Assembly: GCA_028280445.1 (NCBI GenBank)
Contig: JANQLU010000135.1
Span: 1 to 44,452 of the forward strand
Reading direction: 5' to 3'
Length of the DNA stretch: 44,452 nt
From: Pirellulaceae bacterium
Lineage (GTDB): Bacteria; Planctomycetota; Planctomycetia; Pirellulales; Pirellulaceae
A program made the translations under genes and the position numbers. The notes beneath the pieces are model-generated. The model saw only the letters and a program-made list of their open reading frames with translations. It made no database searches and was not told the DNA's origin. Shown here piece by piece: positions 25,072 to 32,923 of the stretch (position 1 is its first letter; each line of letters starts with the position of its first letter).

Positions 25072-25323
25072 TTAACAGTTCAGATCGTTCACAAAATGTT
25101 GTTCGGGGTAGATTTGATCATACGGCACGCCCAGCTGTTTCGAAATAATTCGACGGACTTTTAATGCGGTTTCACGGCGCGTACCGGGGCTGCAACGACG
25201 TAAGAATTCATCGTCGTCAATCGGCGGCCATTTTCGATCGAACTCTAGTTGGTCATGAATTGCGGCTGCGATGTAACACAAAATAATCAACGCGAAGATA
25301 AGGACAAAAATAATCTCTGCCAT
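25072..25323 (-). CDS. Small membrane protein with ACP-like C-terminus
   Basis: An 83-residue protein. An N-terminal membrane helix (EIIFVLIFALIILCYIAAAI) is followed by a charged linker (FDRKWPPIDDDEFLRRCSPGTRRETA). The final 30 residues (KVRRIISKQLGVPYDQIYPEQHFVNDLNC) resemble the first helix and loop of an acyl carrier protein, up to the point where the DSL phosphopantetheine motif would follow. The protein ends just before that motif. It may be a truncated carrier or a family in which only this part is kept; I cannot tell. The ATG at 25323 has GGAGA well placed upstream. It is flanked by B4 and B5. Confidence 0.75.
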   Translation of the reverse strand: MAEIIFVLIFALIILCYIAAAIHDQLEFDRKWPPIDDDEFLRRCSPGTRRETALKVRRIISKQLGVPYDQIYPEQHFVNDLNC

Positions 25324-25336
25324 GATGTTCTCCTGA

Positions 25337-25409
25337 GTAGGGCCGGTTCTCACCGGCCAGTTTATTGGAATGGCCGTTTATTGGATTGGCCGGTAGGAAC
25401 CGGCCCTAC
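25337..25409 (+). repeat. Family B inverted repeat, copy B5 (expanded)
   Basis: GTAGGGCCGGTTCTCACCGG pairs with the right arm ending CCGGCCCTAC. The spacer shows two diverged copies of a GTTTATTGGATTGGCC-like unit, as in B4. It sits within 5 bases of the ribosome binding site of the small membrane protein, so it is in the leader of that gene. The rest of 25410-25578 holds nothing I can name. Confidence 0.85.
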
Positions 25410-25578
25410 TTTTTCCACTTGTAATCTTTTTGTTTGATGAATCCGTCCAGCTTGAGTAACCCGTCGGCGAACACTTCGAGAGTGGAAAACGCGTTATTTT
25501 TTGGTTGTGGGCGTCTACGAATAGATTCGTTCGATGAATGGAGAGTTTCAACGGATTGAGCGGATCACGTTGCAAACC

Positions 25579-26829
25579 TTATTTACTTTGCCGCAAATTC
25601 CGTTTTTCGTTCCGTCTGAGGTCGGTATATCCGACAGAGTATTTTTGCACGTACCAATTGCGCCAAGCAATTTCGTTGAATCCAAAATTTTGCCCCGTAA
25701 TGATACGAAGCGATTCTTCGACGGTCGAATTTTGGAGCGTTTTTTTGACTTTCTTTGCTTTTCCACCGGTGGTCAGTCCACCAGCACCACCGCTATTAAA
25801 ATTGGCACCGATTCTGCCGTTGTTGCCTGGAATCACAAATTCATGCGTTGTCTTGAGCGACTGAATGAGCGGCCAAATCGCCGATTCCGACTTAAGTTGA
25901 CCCAAAAGCGCTCCTGCGCGGAGGACGGTCGGATTGTCTTTGGCTTTTAACAAAATGGCAGCGGCGTGGCGGGCGGCAGAATCTTTGGAGAATTGTCGAC
26001 CATTCAGTAACGAACTTGCTCGCTCGCGGATGATCTCATTGGGCGAAGTGATGGCGGTGTTCACCAGAAACTGACGAGCGAGCCTGGAATCCTGCCGTCC
26101 GATCGCTTCGAGAGTACGCATTTTCAAGGCAGCGTTTTTTTCCGTATTGAATCGATCAATCAATCCTGGAACGGCAAAGCGGTCATTAACCGTACTCAAC
26201 GTATTTAAATACTCGTTTGCACGATTTGTGCGTCCTCGTTGTTTTCGCAATTCGGTTTTCCACTTATCGTAACGATCACTCGATTTCTCTTTCATTTTTT
26301 CGATCAGCAATTCTTCTTCGGTGTACCAACGGGAACCGATCTTGACCATTCCGTATTGAGACGGCGGATGTTCGCGATGAATCCACTGGCCATTGAGGAG
26401 CGTATGTCCCAGCAAGCGGCGGGCGTCTCCGTGATTGGGATCCAGACGAATGATGCTTTGCAAATGGAATTCGCGCTGCGGACTCAATTTTCGACCAGTT
26501 GCGCTACGTCCTTTTTCAAGATTCTCTTTACACCAAACGGCCATTTTCCAGTGACCAGCAACATCCTTGGTGGCCGCTTTTTTTTGGGCCTGGTATTCGA
26601 CCAGCAGATCCGATGATTTTTTCAGTTGGCTAACGGCGCTACGACGAACTTTCATTTTGACGCCGTTGTCCAATTCGATGATGACATATCTTTTGCCATC
26701 GATTTCTTTTTCAACAAATCGCCCTTCGATTTTGGCGCCGGTGTTGAGTGTTAGCGTATCGTTGGTTTGTGTCACCGCGGTGTGGCATGCTCCGAGCACC
26801 AAGGCGATGGCCAAAAATTGACGAATCAT
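25579..26829 (-). CDS. Exported HEAT-repeat-like protein
   Basis: A 416-residue protein with a signal peptide (MIRQFLAIALVLGACHTAVTQ). Residues 25-70 form a small beta domain (LTLNTGAKIEGRFVEKEIDGKRYVIIELDNGVKMKVRRSAV) like those in other planctomycete exported proteins. A middle part has LDPNHGDARRLLGHTLLNGQWIHRE and WYTEEEL. From about residue 210 there are helical repeats (AVPGLIDRF..ALKMRTLEAIGRQDSRLARQFLVNTAI; IIRERASSLLNG), of HEAT type. The C-terminus has TVEESLRIITGQNFGFNEIAWRNWY, a segment I associate with this planctomycete type. No catalytic residues are seen; a binding role is likely. Confidence 0.85.
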   Translation of the reverse strand: MIRQFLAIALVLGACHTAVTQTNDTLTLNTGAKIEGRFVEKEIDGKRYVIIELDNGVKMKVRRSAVSQLKKSSDLLVEYQAQKKAATKDVAGHWKMAVWCKENLEKGRSATGRKLSPQREFHLQSIIRLDPNHGDARRLLGHTLLNGQWIHREHPPSQYGMVKIGSRWYTEEELLIEKMKEKSSDRYDKWKTELRKQRGRTNRANEYLNTLSTVNDRFAVPGLIDRFNTEKNAALKMRTLEAIGRQDSRLARQFLVNTAITSPNEIIRERASSLLNGRQFSKDSAARHAAAILLKAKDNPTVLRAGALLGQLKSESAIWPLIQSLKTTHEFVIPGNNGRIGANFNSGGAGGLTTGGKAKKVKKTLQNSTVEESLRIITGQNFGFNEIAWRNWYVQKYSVGYTDLRRNEKRNLRQSK

Positions 26830-27114
26830 TGTCGAATCTCAGTATTTCAAGAACTCATACGTTTTTTTAACTTTACCCGATTTTATACGAGAAATGGGCA
26901 AAATTGCGAATTGCTATCGCCATATTTGATCGAGGCGAAGGATTATAGTTGCAAATCGGCGGAAATATCAGCAAAAAGTGGCCTCATAATCCGCAGTTTG
27001 TGGAAAACGAGACTGGGAAACGGACGTAGCTGTGTAAAATGAGGTGTTCCTGGACAAAAATCACTGATAAAAAATATTCAGTGTTCCGCCTGTAGATTGC
27101 CAGAGTTCAAATAC

Positions 27115-28059
27115 ATGCCCAACAAACTCCTCTGCGTCTTTTCAATTCTGCTTGTCAGCGTCTGCTGTAACAGTGCCCAATGCGATATTGTCATCGATGG
27201 ATATACCGACGCACTGCACGATCGATTTACCAACTCGGTTTCGTTCATATTGAATCACCAAGATTTGAGTGGTATTGGACAAACCGACGGAGGGACCAGT
27301 GGAACTGCAGGAAATTGGGCAACCGCGATCAGTCGAAATGTTGTCATCACTGCGCATCATTACAGGCCATCGGCCAACGAAACGATTTATTTTTATCCAA
27401 GCAATGATCCTAGCGCCACACCTGTCCAGCGACACATCGTTTCGGGACAGCGCCTTTCCGGAACAGATATTTATATCGGTTTGCTGAATGATCCTTTGCC
27501 GAACACGATCAAGCACTACGATTTCGCTACCGAGCCGCTCAGCGGAACTCCGCCCAACGGGCAAAATATTTTTATCGAAAACGCGGGGATCTATCAGGGA
27601 TTGAATGCCTACGTTTTCGGAAAATCTCCATTCAACCACAATTCCGATCCGAATGATGACCGAACCAGTTTCAACGATCAAGCGATCGGAAGAAATGTCA
27701 TTACTGGTTACAGTGAAAATGTTCCGTTTAATGGCAATACGGACAACGATTCCATCATTATGTTTCACGATTCAAACGGCGACTCTGAATTTGTGCAGTA
27801 CGAAGCACGTCTTCGTAGCGGGGATTCCGGTGGACCGTTGTTCGTTGAAATCAACGGAACATTGCGGTTGATTGGCACTAACGCGTTTTTGCTCAATGGC
27901 GACGTGGGATCAGGTGTCAACTATACCGGAAACCAAGCCAGCGCCATTAACAATTTCATTAACGCCAACGCCGTGCCGGAACCTGGCTCTGGATTTTTGA
28001 TTTTTTCCATTGCGTTGGCAAGTTTTGTGCGGCGCCGTCGAATATCTTTGAGATCTTGA
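27115..28059 (+). CDS. Trypsin-like serine protease with PEP-CTERM anchor
   Basis: A 314-residue exported protein with a signal peptide (NKLLCVFSILLVSVCC) and a chymotrypsin-type catalytic set: His81 or His82 in VVITAHH, Asp118 in GTDIYIGLL, and Ser238 in RSGDSGGPLF. The tail is a PEP-CTERM sorting signal: VPEPGS, hydrophobic helix, RRRR. It is therefore likely to be a protease, or a protease-like protein, displayed at the surface after exosortase processing. The GDSGGP motif is intact, so activity is plausible. The ATG at 27115 begins the signal peptide; an in-frame TTG at 27097 adds six residues. The upstream divergent gap shows no repeat. Confidence 0.88.
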   Translation: MPNKLLCVFSILLVSVCCNSAQCDIVIDGYTDALHDRFTNSVSFILNHQDLSGIGQTDGGTSGTAGNWATAISRNVVITAHHYRPSANETIYFYPSNDPSATPVQRHIVSGQRLSGTDIYIGLLNDPLPNTIKHYDFATEPLSGTPPNGQNIFIENAGIYQGLNAYVFGKSPFNHNSDPNDDRTSFNDQAIGRNVITGYSENVPFNGNTDNDSIIMFHDSNGDSEFVQYEARLRSGDSGGPLFVEINGTLRLIGTNAFLLNGDVGSGVNYTGNQASAINNFINANAVPEPGSGFLIFSIALASFVRRRRISLRS

Positions 28060-28189
28060 ATCGGTGTTTGTCGGCCGTTTTCACTGATGACGGTCGATTG
28101 TCAGTCGCTTTCGCGTTAAAATCAGTTGAGTTCGATTGCAACACGATTTGAGCTTTTGAGTTTCCTGATTTTATTTGCTCTTACGCTTT

Positions 28190-29251
28190 ATGGCATCTAT
28201 TTCAAATGGCAAACTGGCCGGTTTATTCAAACGTCTGGAAACCAGCTACAAAGCAGGATTGGATTTGCGTTCGATACTGGAGCAGGAATCTACAAATGGC
28301 TCGGCAGCTTATCGAAAAGAGCTTCGCGTCGTCGCCAACCAGATCAACCAGGGCACGACATTAGCCAAAGCGATCGCCAGAAACGAAGGGACTTTTCCGC
28401 CGTTGGTACTGGCGACGATTCAGGCGGGTGAGCAAGGCGGACGTCTCGAAGAGGCTTTTGGGCGATTGGCCAAACACTATGCCAGTCTCGTTTCGTTCCG
28501 TCGTAACTTGTTGACGCTGATGGCTTGGCCGTTGTTCGAACTGGGAATGTCGATTTGTATCGTCGGGCTGATGATTGTCGTGATGGAATGGGTCACGTCT
28601 TCACAAAACGCGCCGTCGGTGGATTGGCTCGGTTTTGGAAAAAACAGCAAAGGTGAAAACCGTGTTTCGACCGGCGGCTATTTGCTGTTGTACATGTTTA
28701 CCGTGACGTTTTGCCTGGGCGCCACAGCGGTTCTGGTAATGGGAACCAAACGCGGTTGGTTTGGCACGCTGCCGATGCGGATTGCCAGGCGCATGCCATT
28801 GTTGGGAACCATCATTGTCCAAATGGCGATGTCTCGATTTGCCTGGACTCTCGGTGTTGCGATCGATGCGGGGTTAAGTGCGATGAACAGTGCACAACTG
28901 GCGCTGCGAGCGACACAGAATTTTTTCTACACGCGACACGAAAACGACGTGGCGCTAAAAATCCGTGGCGGCAATGAAATCCACGAGGCACTGCGCGCGA
29001 CAAAGGAGTTTCCGGCCGAAGTCGTAATGTATGTGCAAAACGGAGAAAAATCTGGTGAAGTTCCCGAGATGATGAAACATCTGTCGGATACCTACCAGGA
29101 ACGTGTTCAAACGAATATGAAAACGTTGGCCGTTGTCGGTTTTGTTTTGACGTTTTTACTCGTCGCCGCGATCATCATTGGCGCCATTTTCTTTATCTTT
29201 GTCAATTTCATTATGAAAACTTACAACGATGCCGCTTCAGGTACGTTTTGA
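28190..29251 (+). CDS. Type II secretion F-family membrane protein
   Basis: A 353-residue inner-membrane protein of the GspF/PilC family. The first T2SSF domain covers about residues 5-130 (LFKRLETSYKAGLDL, TTLAKAIARNEGTFPPLVLATIQAGEQGGRLEEAF) and the second 200-345 (SRFAWTLGVAIDAGLSAMNSAQLALRATQN; FPAEVVMYVQNGEKSGEVPEMMKHLSD). Three membrane helices fit the family: after each T2SSF domain and before the second. These proteins form the platform for type II secretion or type IV pili. Here no GspE, GspG or other pilus gene lies nearby, so it is a lone member. The ribosome binding site at the ATG at 28190 is poor. Confidence 0.87.
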   Translation: MASISNGKLAGLFKRLETSYKAGLDLRSILEQESTNGSAAYRKELRVVANQINQGTTLAKAIARNEGTFPPLVLATIQAGEQGGRLEEAFGRLAKHYASLVSFRRNLLTLMAWPLFELGMSICIVGLMIVVMEWVTSSQNAPSVDWLGFGKNSKGENRVSTGGYLLLYMFTVTFCLGATAVLVMGTKRGWFGTLPMRIARRMPLLGTIIVQMAMSRFAWTLGVAIDAGLSAMNSAQLALRATQNFFYTRHENDVALKIRGGNEIHEALRATKEFPAEVVMYVQNGEKSGEVPEMMKHLSDTYQERVQTNMKTLAVVGFVLTFLLVAAIIIGAIFFIFVNFIMKTYNDAASGTF

Positions 29252-29259
29252 AGTGCAAC

Positions 29260-29315
29260 GTAGGGCCGGTTCCCACCGGCCGTTGTTTGGATTGGCCGGT
29301 GAGAACCGGCCCTAC
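29260..29315 (+). repeat. Family B inverted repeat, copy B6
   Basis: GTAGGGCCGGTTCCCACCGG pairs with the right arm ending CCGGCCCTAC around TTGTTTGGATT. It begins 8 bases past the stop codon of the GspF-type gene. Confidence 0.85.
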
Positions 29316-29318
29316 ATC

Positions 29319-29502
29319 GGGTGCCACTGGCTTCGGCCAGTGATTTACTGATCAACTCATCGTTGATGTCGTTCAATTGAAGTACTTTACAACCACTATT
29401 TACAGAGTTTCAATCATTAATGGCAAAGCCAGTGACAGAGTGAACTGGAAAAGAAATTTTTGAACCTTTTCAATTAGAACACTGGCTGAGCCAGTGGCAC
29501 CC
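29319..29502. repeat. Family D inverted-repeat element, about 180 bases
   Basis: Left arm GGGTGCCACTGGCTTCGGCC (and CAGTG) at 29319-29343 pairs with CACTGGCTGAGCCAGTGGCACCC near 29480-29502, with about 137 bases between. Each arm is itself a small hairpin (CACTGGCT..AGCCAGTG). The size and structure are like a miniature inverted-repeat element. The interior shows no gene. The 403-base gap 29252-29654 is otherwise filled by B6. Confidence 0.8.
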
Positions 29503-29654
29503 ATAATGAGAGTTCATAAGATTCAAATTAAACCATAAAAATCCTCTCACGCTTCGTACTTGCGATTTAAAAACTGGCCTGATATAAGTCTCGGTCTACA
29601 AGTATTTCGCATACCCTTTGACAATTTCACTTCGTACCCCAATCAACTTGCCTG

Positions 29655-30485
29655 ATGAACGACAAACACAAAACGAACGAAGCGCCGAAACCGTTTGTAC
29701 TAGCCCCCGGCGATGCATGTGATTTGAGCCAAATTCCGTCGAATCCCGATGTGGGTGAATGGGACAAGAAATCCGCTCGCGAGCGTATCGAAGACAACGT
29801 CAAGGAAATGGCCGATTTGGCGCGTCGGTTGTACGCTGACAATCAACGCAGTGTTTTGCTGGTGTTGCAGGGGATGGACACGGCGGGCAAGGACGGCACG
29901 ATTCGTTCAGTGATGCGGGGAGTCAATCCGCGCAGTTGCCAGGTCGTTTCGTTCAAAAAACCGAGCGAAGAAGAATTGGATCACGATTTTCTCTGGCGAG
30001 TGCATCGAGTTGTTCCACGCCGCGGAAATATTGGAATTTTTAATCGTTCTCATTACGAAGATGTTCTAGTGGTTCGAGTTCATAACCTGGTGCCAGAGCC
30101 GGTTTGGCAAGCGCGGTATCAAACGATCAACGCGTTTGAAAAACTGTTGCACGATTGTGGAACGGTCATTGTCAAATGTTGTCTACATATCAGTAAAGAG
30201 ATTCAGCGTGAACGTTTGCAAGCCCGCGTTGACGACCCGGATTCGCACTGGAAATTTAACCCCGATGACATTTCGGAACGAAAGGTCTGGGACAAATATC
30301 AAGAAGCTTACAACGCCGCGATTACGAAATGCAACACGGACTACGCGCCCTGGTACATCGTTCCATCGGATCGAAAATGGTATCGAAATCTTGTCGTCAG
30401 CCAGTTGTTATTGGAAAAACTGAGAGAGATAAATCCAAAATACCCGCCAGCCGAAGGTGACTGGACGGGTATGGTGATTGAATAG
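29655..30485 (+). CDS. Polyphosphate kinase 2 family protein
   Basis: A 276-residue PPK2-family enzyme, expected to transfer phosphate from polyphosphate to a nucleotide. Walker A is GMDTAGKDG at residues 73-81. The Walker B region is GIFNRSHYEDVLV at 127-139, with the family's NRSHYEDV. The lid segment follows as ISKEIQRERLQARVDDPDSHWKF, and DYAPWYIVPSDRKWYRNL is the usual C-terminal motif. Length and motifs match one-domain PPK2 proteins; whether it prefers ADP, AMP or GDP cannot be judged by eye. The ATG at 29655 has no clear ribosome binding site. The gene is followed by repeats of families F and A. Confidence 0.93.
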   Translation: MNDKHKTNEAPKPFVLAPGDACDLSQIPSNPDVGEWDKKSARERIEDNVKEMADLARRLYADNQRSVLLVLQGMDTAGKDGTIRSVMRGVNPRSCQVVSFKKPSEEELDHDFLWRVHRVVPRRGNIGIFNRSHYEDVLVVRVHNLVPEPVWQARYQTINAFEKLLHDCGTVIVKCCLHISKEIQRERLQARVDDPDSHWKFNPDDISERKVWDKYQEAYNAAITKCNTDYAPWYIVPSDRKWYRNLVVSQLLLEKLREINPKYPPAEGDWTGMVIE

Positions 30486-30538
30486 TTTTTTTGGTGGTTT
30501 GGCTGACGAGCGGGTGTTTTGGTAGGGCAGTGGTTTTC

Positions 30539-30564
30539 CGGGAGGGCGAGGCTCCTGCCGAGCC
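30539..30564. repeat. Family F arm, left
   Basis: CGGGAGGGCGAGGCTCCTGC and the following CGAGCC are the reverse complement of 30731-30756, with one change. The pair encloses repeat A3 and an A-like degenerate segment, making a nested inverted repeat. Confidence 0.75.
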
Positions 30565-30591
30565 GAATTCCCACGATCGACAATTCCACCC

Positions 30592-30659
30592 GTGAGCGGC
30601 AAAGCGCTAACCACCCGTTCTTCCGCGCTCGTACCGGCGGCTAGCGCCTTGCCGCTCAC
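30592..30659. repeat. Family A inverted repeat, copy A3 (diverged left arm)
   Basis: The right arm (30631-30659, GTACCGGCGGCTAGCGCC and onward) is intact. The left arm GTGAGCGGCAAAGCGCTAAC has several changes, so the two arms no longer pair perfectly. A further A-like fragment (GCCGCCGGTTCGGTGGTGC ... ACCGACGGC) follows at about 30678-30720. Confidence 0.75.
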
Positions 30660-30730
30660 ATTTATTCAACATGACTTTGCCGCCGGTTCGGTGGTGCTTC
30701 GTACCGACGGCTTTTGCCGCCTACAAATTA

Positions 30731-30756
30731 GGCTCGGCGGGAGCCTCGCCCTCCCG
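30731..30756. repeat. Family F arm, right
   Basis: GGCTCGGCGGGAGCCTCGCC and the following CTCCCG pair with 30539-30564. The 329-base gap 30486-30814 between the convergent PPK2 and coiled-coil genes is almost wholly filled by these nested repeats. Confidence 0.75.
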
Positions 30757-30814
30757 AAGAGCCTTCGCCCGTCCTGAATGAACGAGACGGGTTGTATTGG
30801 CTGGCGGCTCCAGA

Positions 30815-31663
30815 TTAATACCTTTTGCTCTTGCTCAATTTTTCGAGCAGTTTTTCGATGCGTTCGGTTCGCTTGGCAATCTCTTCGATCGTTTTCTCAA
30901 GCTTTTTGGTGTGATCGTGCAATTTGTGGATTTGCCCCTGTTCGCCATGCGAGCCGTGCAACTTGAGCCACAACTCGTGCGTGTGGTGCAATCGTTTTTG
31001 CATTGCTTCTTTTTGTTTTTTGGCTTTTTCAATCTGCTGTTTTGAATGTTCGTGCAGTTTGTGTTCTTGATGATTGCGATTGCGTTCCACCAATTCCATC
31101 GCTTTTTTGGCATGGTCGATGCGGATGGCATCTTGGAGACTGTTGATCCGTTTGAGCAACATCTCGGTGCTATGACGCGGATGTTTTTTGAGATGTTCTT
31201 GCGCTGCGGACAAAGTCAATTTGAGATGGTCCAGCGAATGTTTCTTTTGCGATTTCTCATTTTCTGACAACGACTTCAACAAAAACGCCTGCAGAGTTTT
31301 GATGTGTTGTTCATTCGCTTTGACCTTAGGATGCGCTTTGCCAAGTGTTTCGAGCAATCTGGCACGTTCGAGGTTGAGTTTGCTCAACGAGCCGTGCGTG
31401 GCCAGACGTTTTTTCAAAACATCGTCTTGGTTTGCTGCCATGCTTTCCAGTGCTTTTTTGAGCAAGTCAGCTTGGGTCAATGTCATCCGATAACGCGGGT
31501 GATCATTGGACAATTTCCCCTTCATTTCCAATTGTTTTTTCAAAAGCGCTTCATAGGCGGCTTTGGTTTTTTCCAATACGGAATCGTCTTGGGCGTTCAA
31601 TTGTGGACTGCAAATGGCAACACAAAAGCATGTCGACAAAATGCACAGTAATTTTTTGCTCAT
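30815..31663 (-). CDS. Exported histidine-rich coiled-coil protein
   Basis: A 282-residue protein with a signal peptide (KLLCILSTCFCVAICSPQLNAQ). The rest is almost entirely helical, highly charged and rich in Leu heptads, so a long coiled coil is likely. It is unusually rich in histidine: about 22 residues, of which about 18 lie between residues 140 and 255, in patterns such as HKLHEHSK, RLHHTHELWLKLHGSHG and HKLHDHTKK. This suggests metal binding in the periplasm, though no metal can be named. It overlaps the anti-sigma gene by 4 bases (ATGA) and ends the operon. Such a periplasmic partner of a sigma/anti-sigma pair recalls CnrX in layout, not in recognisable sequence. Confidence 0.82.
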   Translation of the reverse strand: MSKKLLCILSTCFCVAICSPQLNAQDDSVLEKTKAAYEALLKKQLEMKGKLSNDHPRYRMTLTQADLLKKALESMAANQDDVLKKRLATHGSLSKLNLERARLLETLGKAHPKVKANEQHIKTLQAFLLKSLSENEKSQKKHSLDHLKLTLSAAQEHLKKHPRHSTEMLLKRINSLQDAIRIDHAKKAMELVERNRNHQEHKLHEHSKQQIEKAKKQKEAMQKRLHHTHELWLKLHGSHGEQGQIHKLHDHTKKLEKTIEEIAKRTERIEKLLEKLSKSKRY

Positions 31664-32400
31664 TGATTTTCCTTTGCTGTTTGAGCTGTTGCGACTAAGG
31701 CGTTTTTTTCGATTTCAAGTGAATGAATCGGGTATTCAATTAAATCATTTCCAGATTCAATTTTTAAAGTTTGTTGTTTGATGGTTGTGCGATGTCCGGC
31801 TAACACGATGGCGTCCAACAGAAAATTTGGAATTCGATGTTTGGTGTAGTAAACCGCGCGATCTTTCGAGTTTTCAACTTCGATCAACGTGGGGTTTCGG
31901 GCGAGTGTTTTCTGGACATTTTCAATCGTCTGCTTATTAATATCTTCCAGTTCCGCAACTCGCTGTTGGTACATCAGTTCGTAAACTTCCTCGTAGCTTT
32001 GCGAAATATCATTGAGCATGGGTGTGATTTGTTGTTCAATTTCAGCACGTGAATCCCGAACGTCCGGAGCATTCAAACCGTGTGCGACCCAACCCAACAA
32101 CAAACCGATCAACGAAGCTGCGATGAACACGGACCACAGGGATTTATTTTGCGGTTCTTTTTTTTCCAAATCTAAATGCGGTTTCTGGACGGGCAGCGAC
32201 GACGGGCGAAAAGCATCTTGTACGGATTCTGCGATCGACTGTTCGAGCAGAAAACGACGGGTAAATTCGCGATTCAATTCCGGATTGGTATCCAGGAATT
32301 GAAACAATTGATTGCGCTGTTCGAGATTCAGTTCACGGTCGATTGCTAAATCAACCCAGAATGTTGGATCAGTTTCAATTGGCGGAAGTTTAATCGTCAT
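31660..32400 (-). CDS. Anti-sigma factor-like membrane protein
   Basis: A 246-residue protein with one membrane helix at about residues 88-108 (SLWSVFIAASLIGLLLGWVAHGL). The cytoplasmic N-terminus (WVDLAIDRELNLEQRNQLFQFLDTNPELNREFTRRFLLEQSI) has the layout of planctomycete anti-sigma proteins, without a zinc-binding HxxxCxxC motif. The outer C-terminal part has helical segments (YEEVYELMYQQRVAELEDINKQTIENVQKTL). It overlaps the sigma gene upstream by 11 bases and the coiled-coil gene downstream by 4 bases, so the three are translationally linked. Function as an anti-sigma factor is inferred from position and topology. Confidence 0.78.
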   Translation of the reverse strand: MTIKLPPIETDPTFWVDLAIDRELNLEQRNQLFQFLDTNPELNREFTRRFLLEQSIAESVQDAFRPSSLPVQKPHLDLEKKEPQNKSLWSVFIAASLIGLLLGWVAHGLNAPDVRDSRAEIEQQITPMLNDISQSYEEVYELMYQQRVAELEDINKQTIENVQKTLARNPTLIEVENSKDRAVYYTKHRIPNFLLDAIVLAGHRTTIKQQTLKIESGNDLIEYPIHSLEIEKNALVATAQTAKENQ

Positions 32401-32923
32401 TGGTAGTCACCAGGTAATTCAAAAGACCACGGAGCCGCGCCCGAGCATTGCGAAGGCGGTAGGCTATTTTTGATTTTTCGAGCCCGAGATTGGTGCTGAT
32501 TTGGTCGTAATTCCATTCATGAACGTATTTCAACAACAGGATTTCACGATCACGTCCGTTGAGTTTTGACAATGCCTGGCGGACCAGACTTTGAAATTCC
32601 AATTTTTCCAGGTTGTCCAACGGAGTAGACCATTCAAAAGCGGCTTCCTGGATTTGCGGTTCGTTCAGGAAACGGCTGTTGGATTTTCTTTGCGAACGTT
32701 GACTCCTGCGATACTGCAAAACTTTTCGAACGGCGACACGGTACAGCCAAGGGCCTGGTTTTTTGATGTCATGCCAACGCTGGCCGAGCGCCAAAGCGTC
32801 CTGGGTGACTTCGCTCACAAGATCGTCGACGACGTTTTGGTCAACTACGCGCGCAATCAATACACTTCGAAGCCATTTTTGCTGGTCGACAATGAATTGT
32901 TGTGCTGAATTGGTGTTAGACAT
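32390..32923 (-). CDS. ECF sigma factor
   Basis: A 177-residue ECF sigma factor. Region 2 has RSVLIARVVDQNVVDDLVSEVTQDALALGQRWHDIKKPGPWLYRVAVRKVLQYRR, with the PxxWLYRVAV pattern. Region 4 has QALSKLNGRDREILLLKYVHEWNYDQISTNLGLEKSKIAYRLRNARARLRGLL. It starts the three-gene operon with the anti-sigma and histidine-rich genes. A palindrome AAAAACGCGTTTTT lies about 100 bases upstream, at 33023-33036. The promoter itself could not be named with confidence; a TTGACA at about 32955 lacks a good partner. Confidence 0.9.
   Translation of the reverse strand: MSNTNSAQQFIVDQQKWLRSVLIARVVDQNVVDDLVSEVTQDALALGQRWHDIKKPGPWLYRVAVRKVLQYRRSQRSQRKSNSRFLNEPQIQEAAFEWSTPLDNLEKLEFQSLVRQALSKLNGRDREILLLKYVHEWNYDQISTNLGLEKSKIAYRLRNARARLRGLLNYLVTTNDD

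Noticed and set aside
28126..28431. 101-residue plus-strand frame at the start of the GspF-type gene
   Set aside because: Overlaps the well-supported GspF frame in another phase and lacks domain features.
30408..30777. Short frames across the repeats near 30.5 kb
   Set aside because: Their translation comes from repeat sequence (for example SGKALAAG), and similar peptides appear wherever family A occurs.
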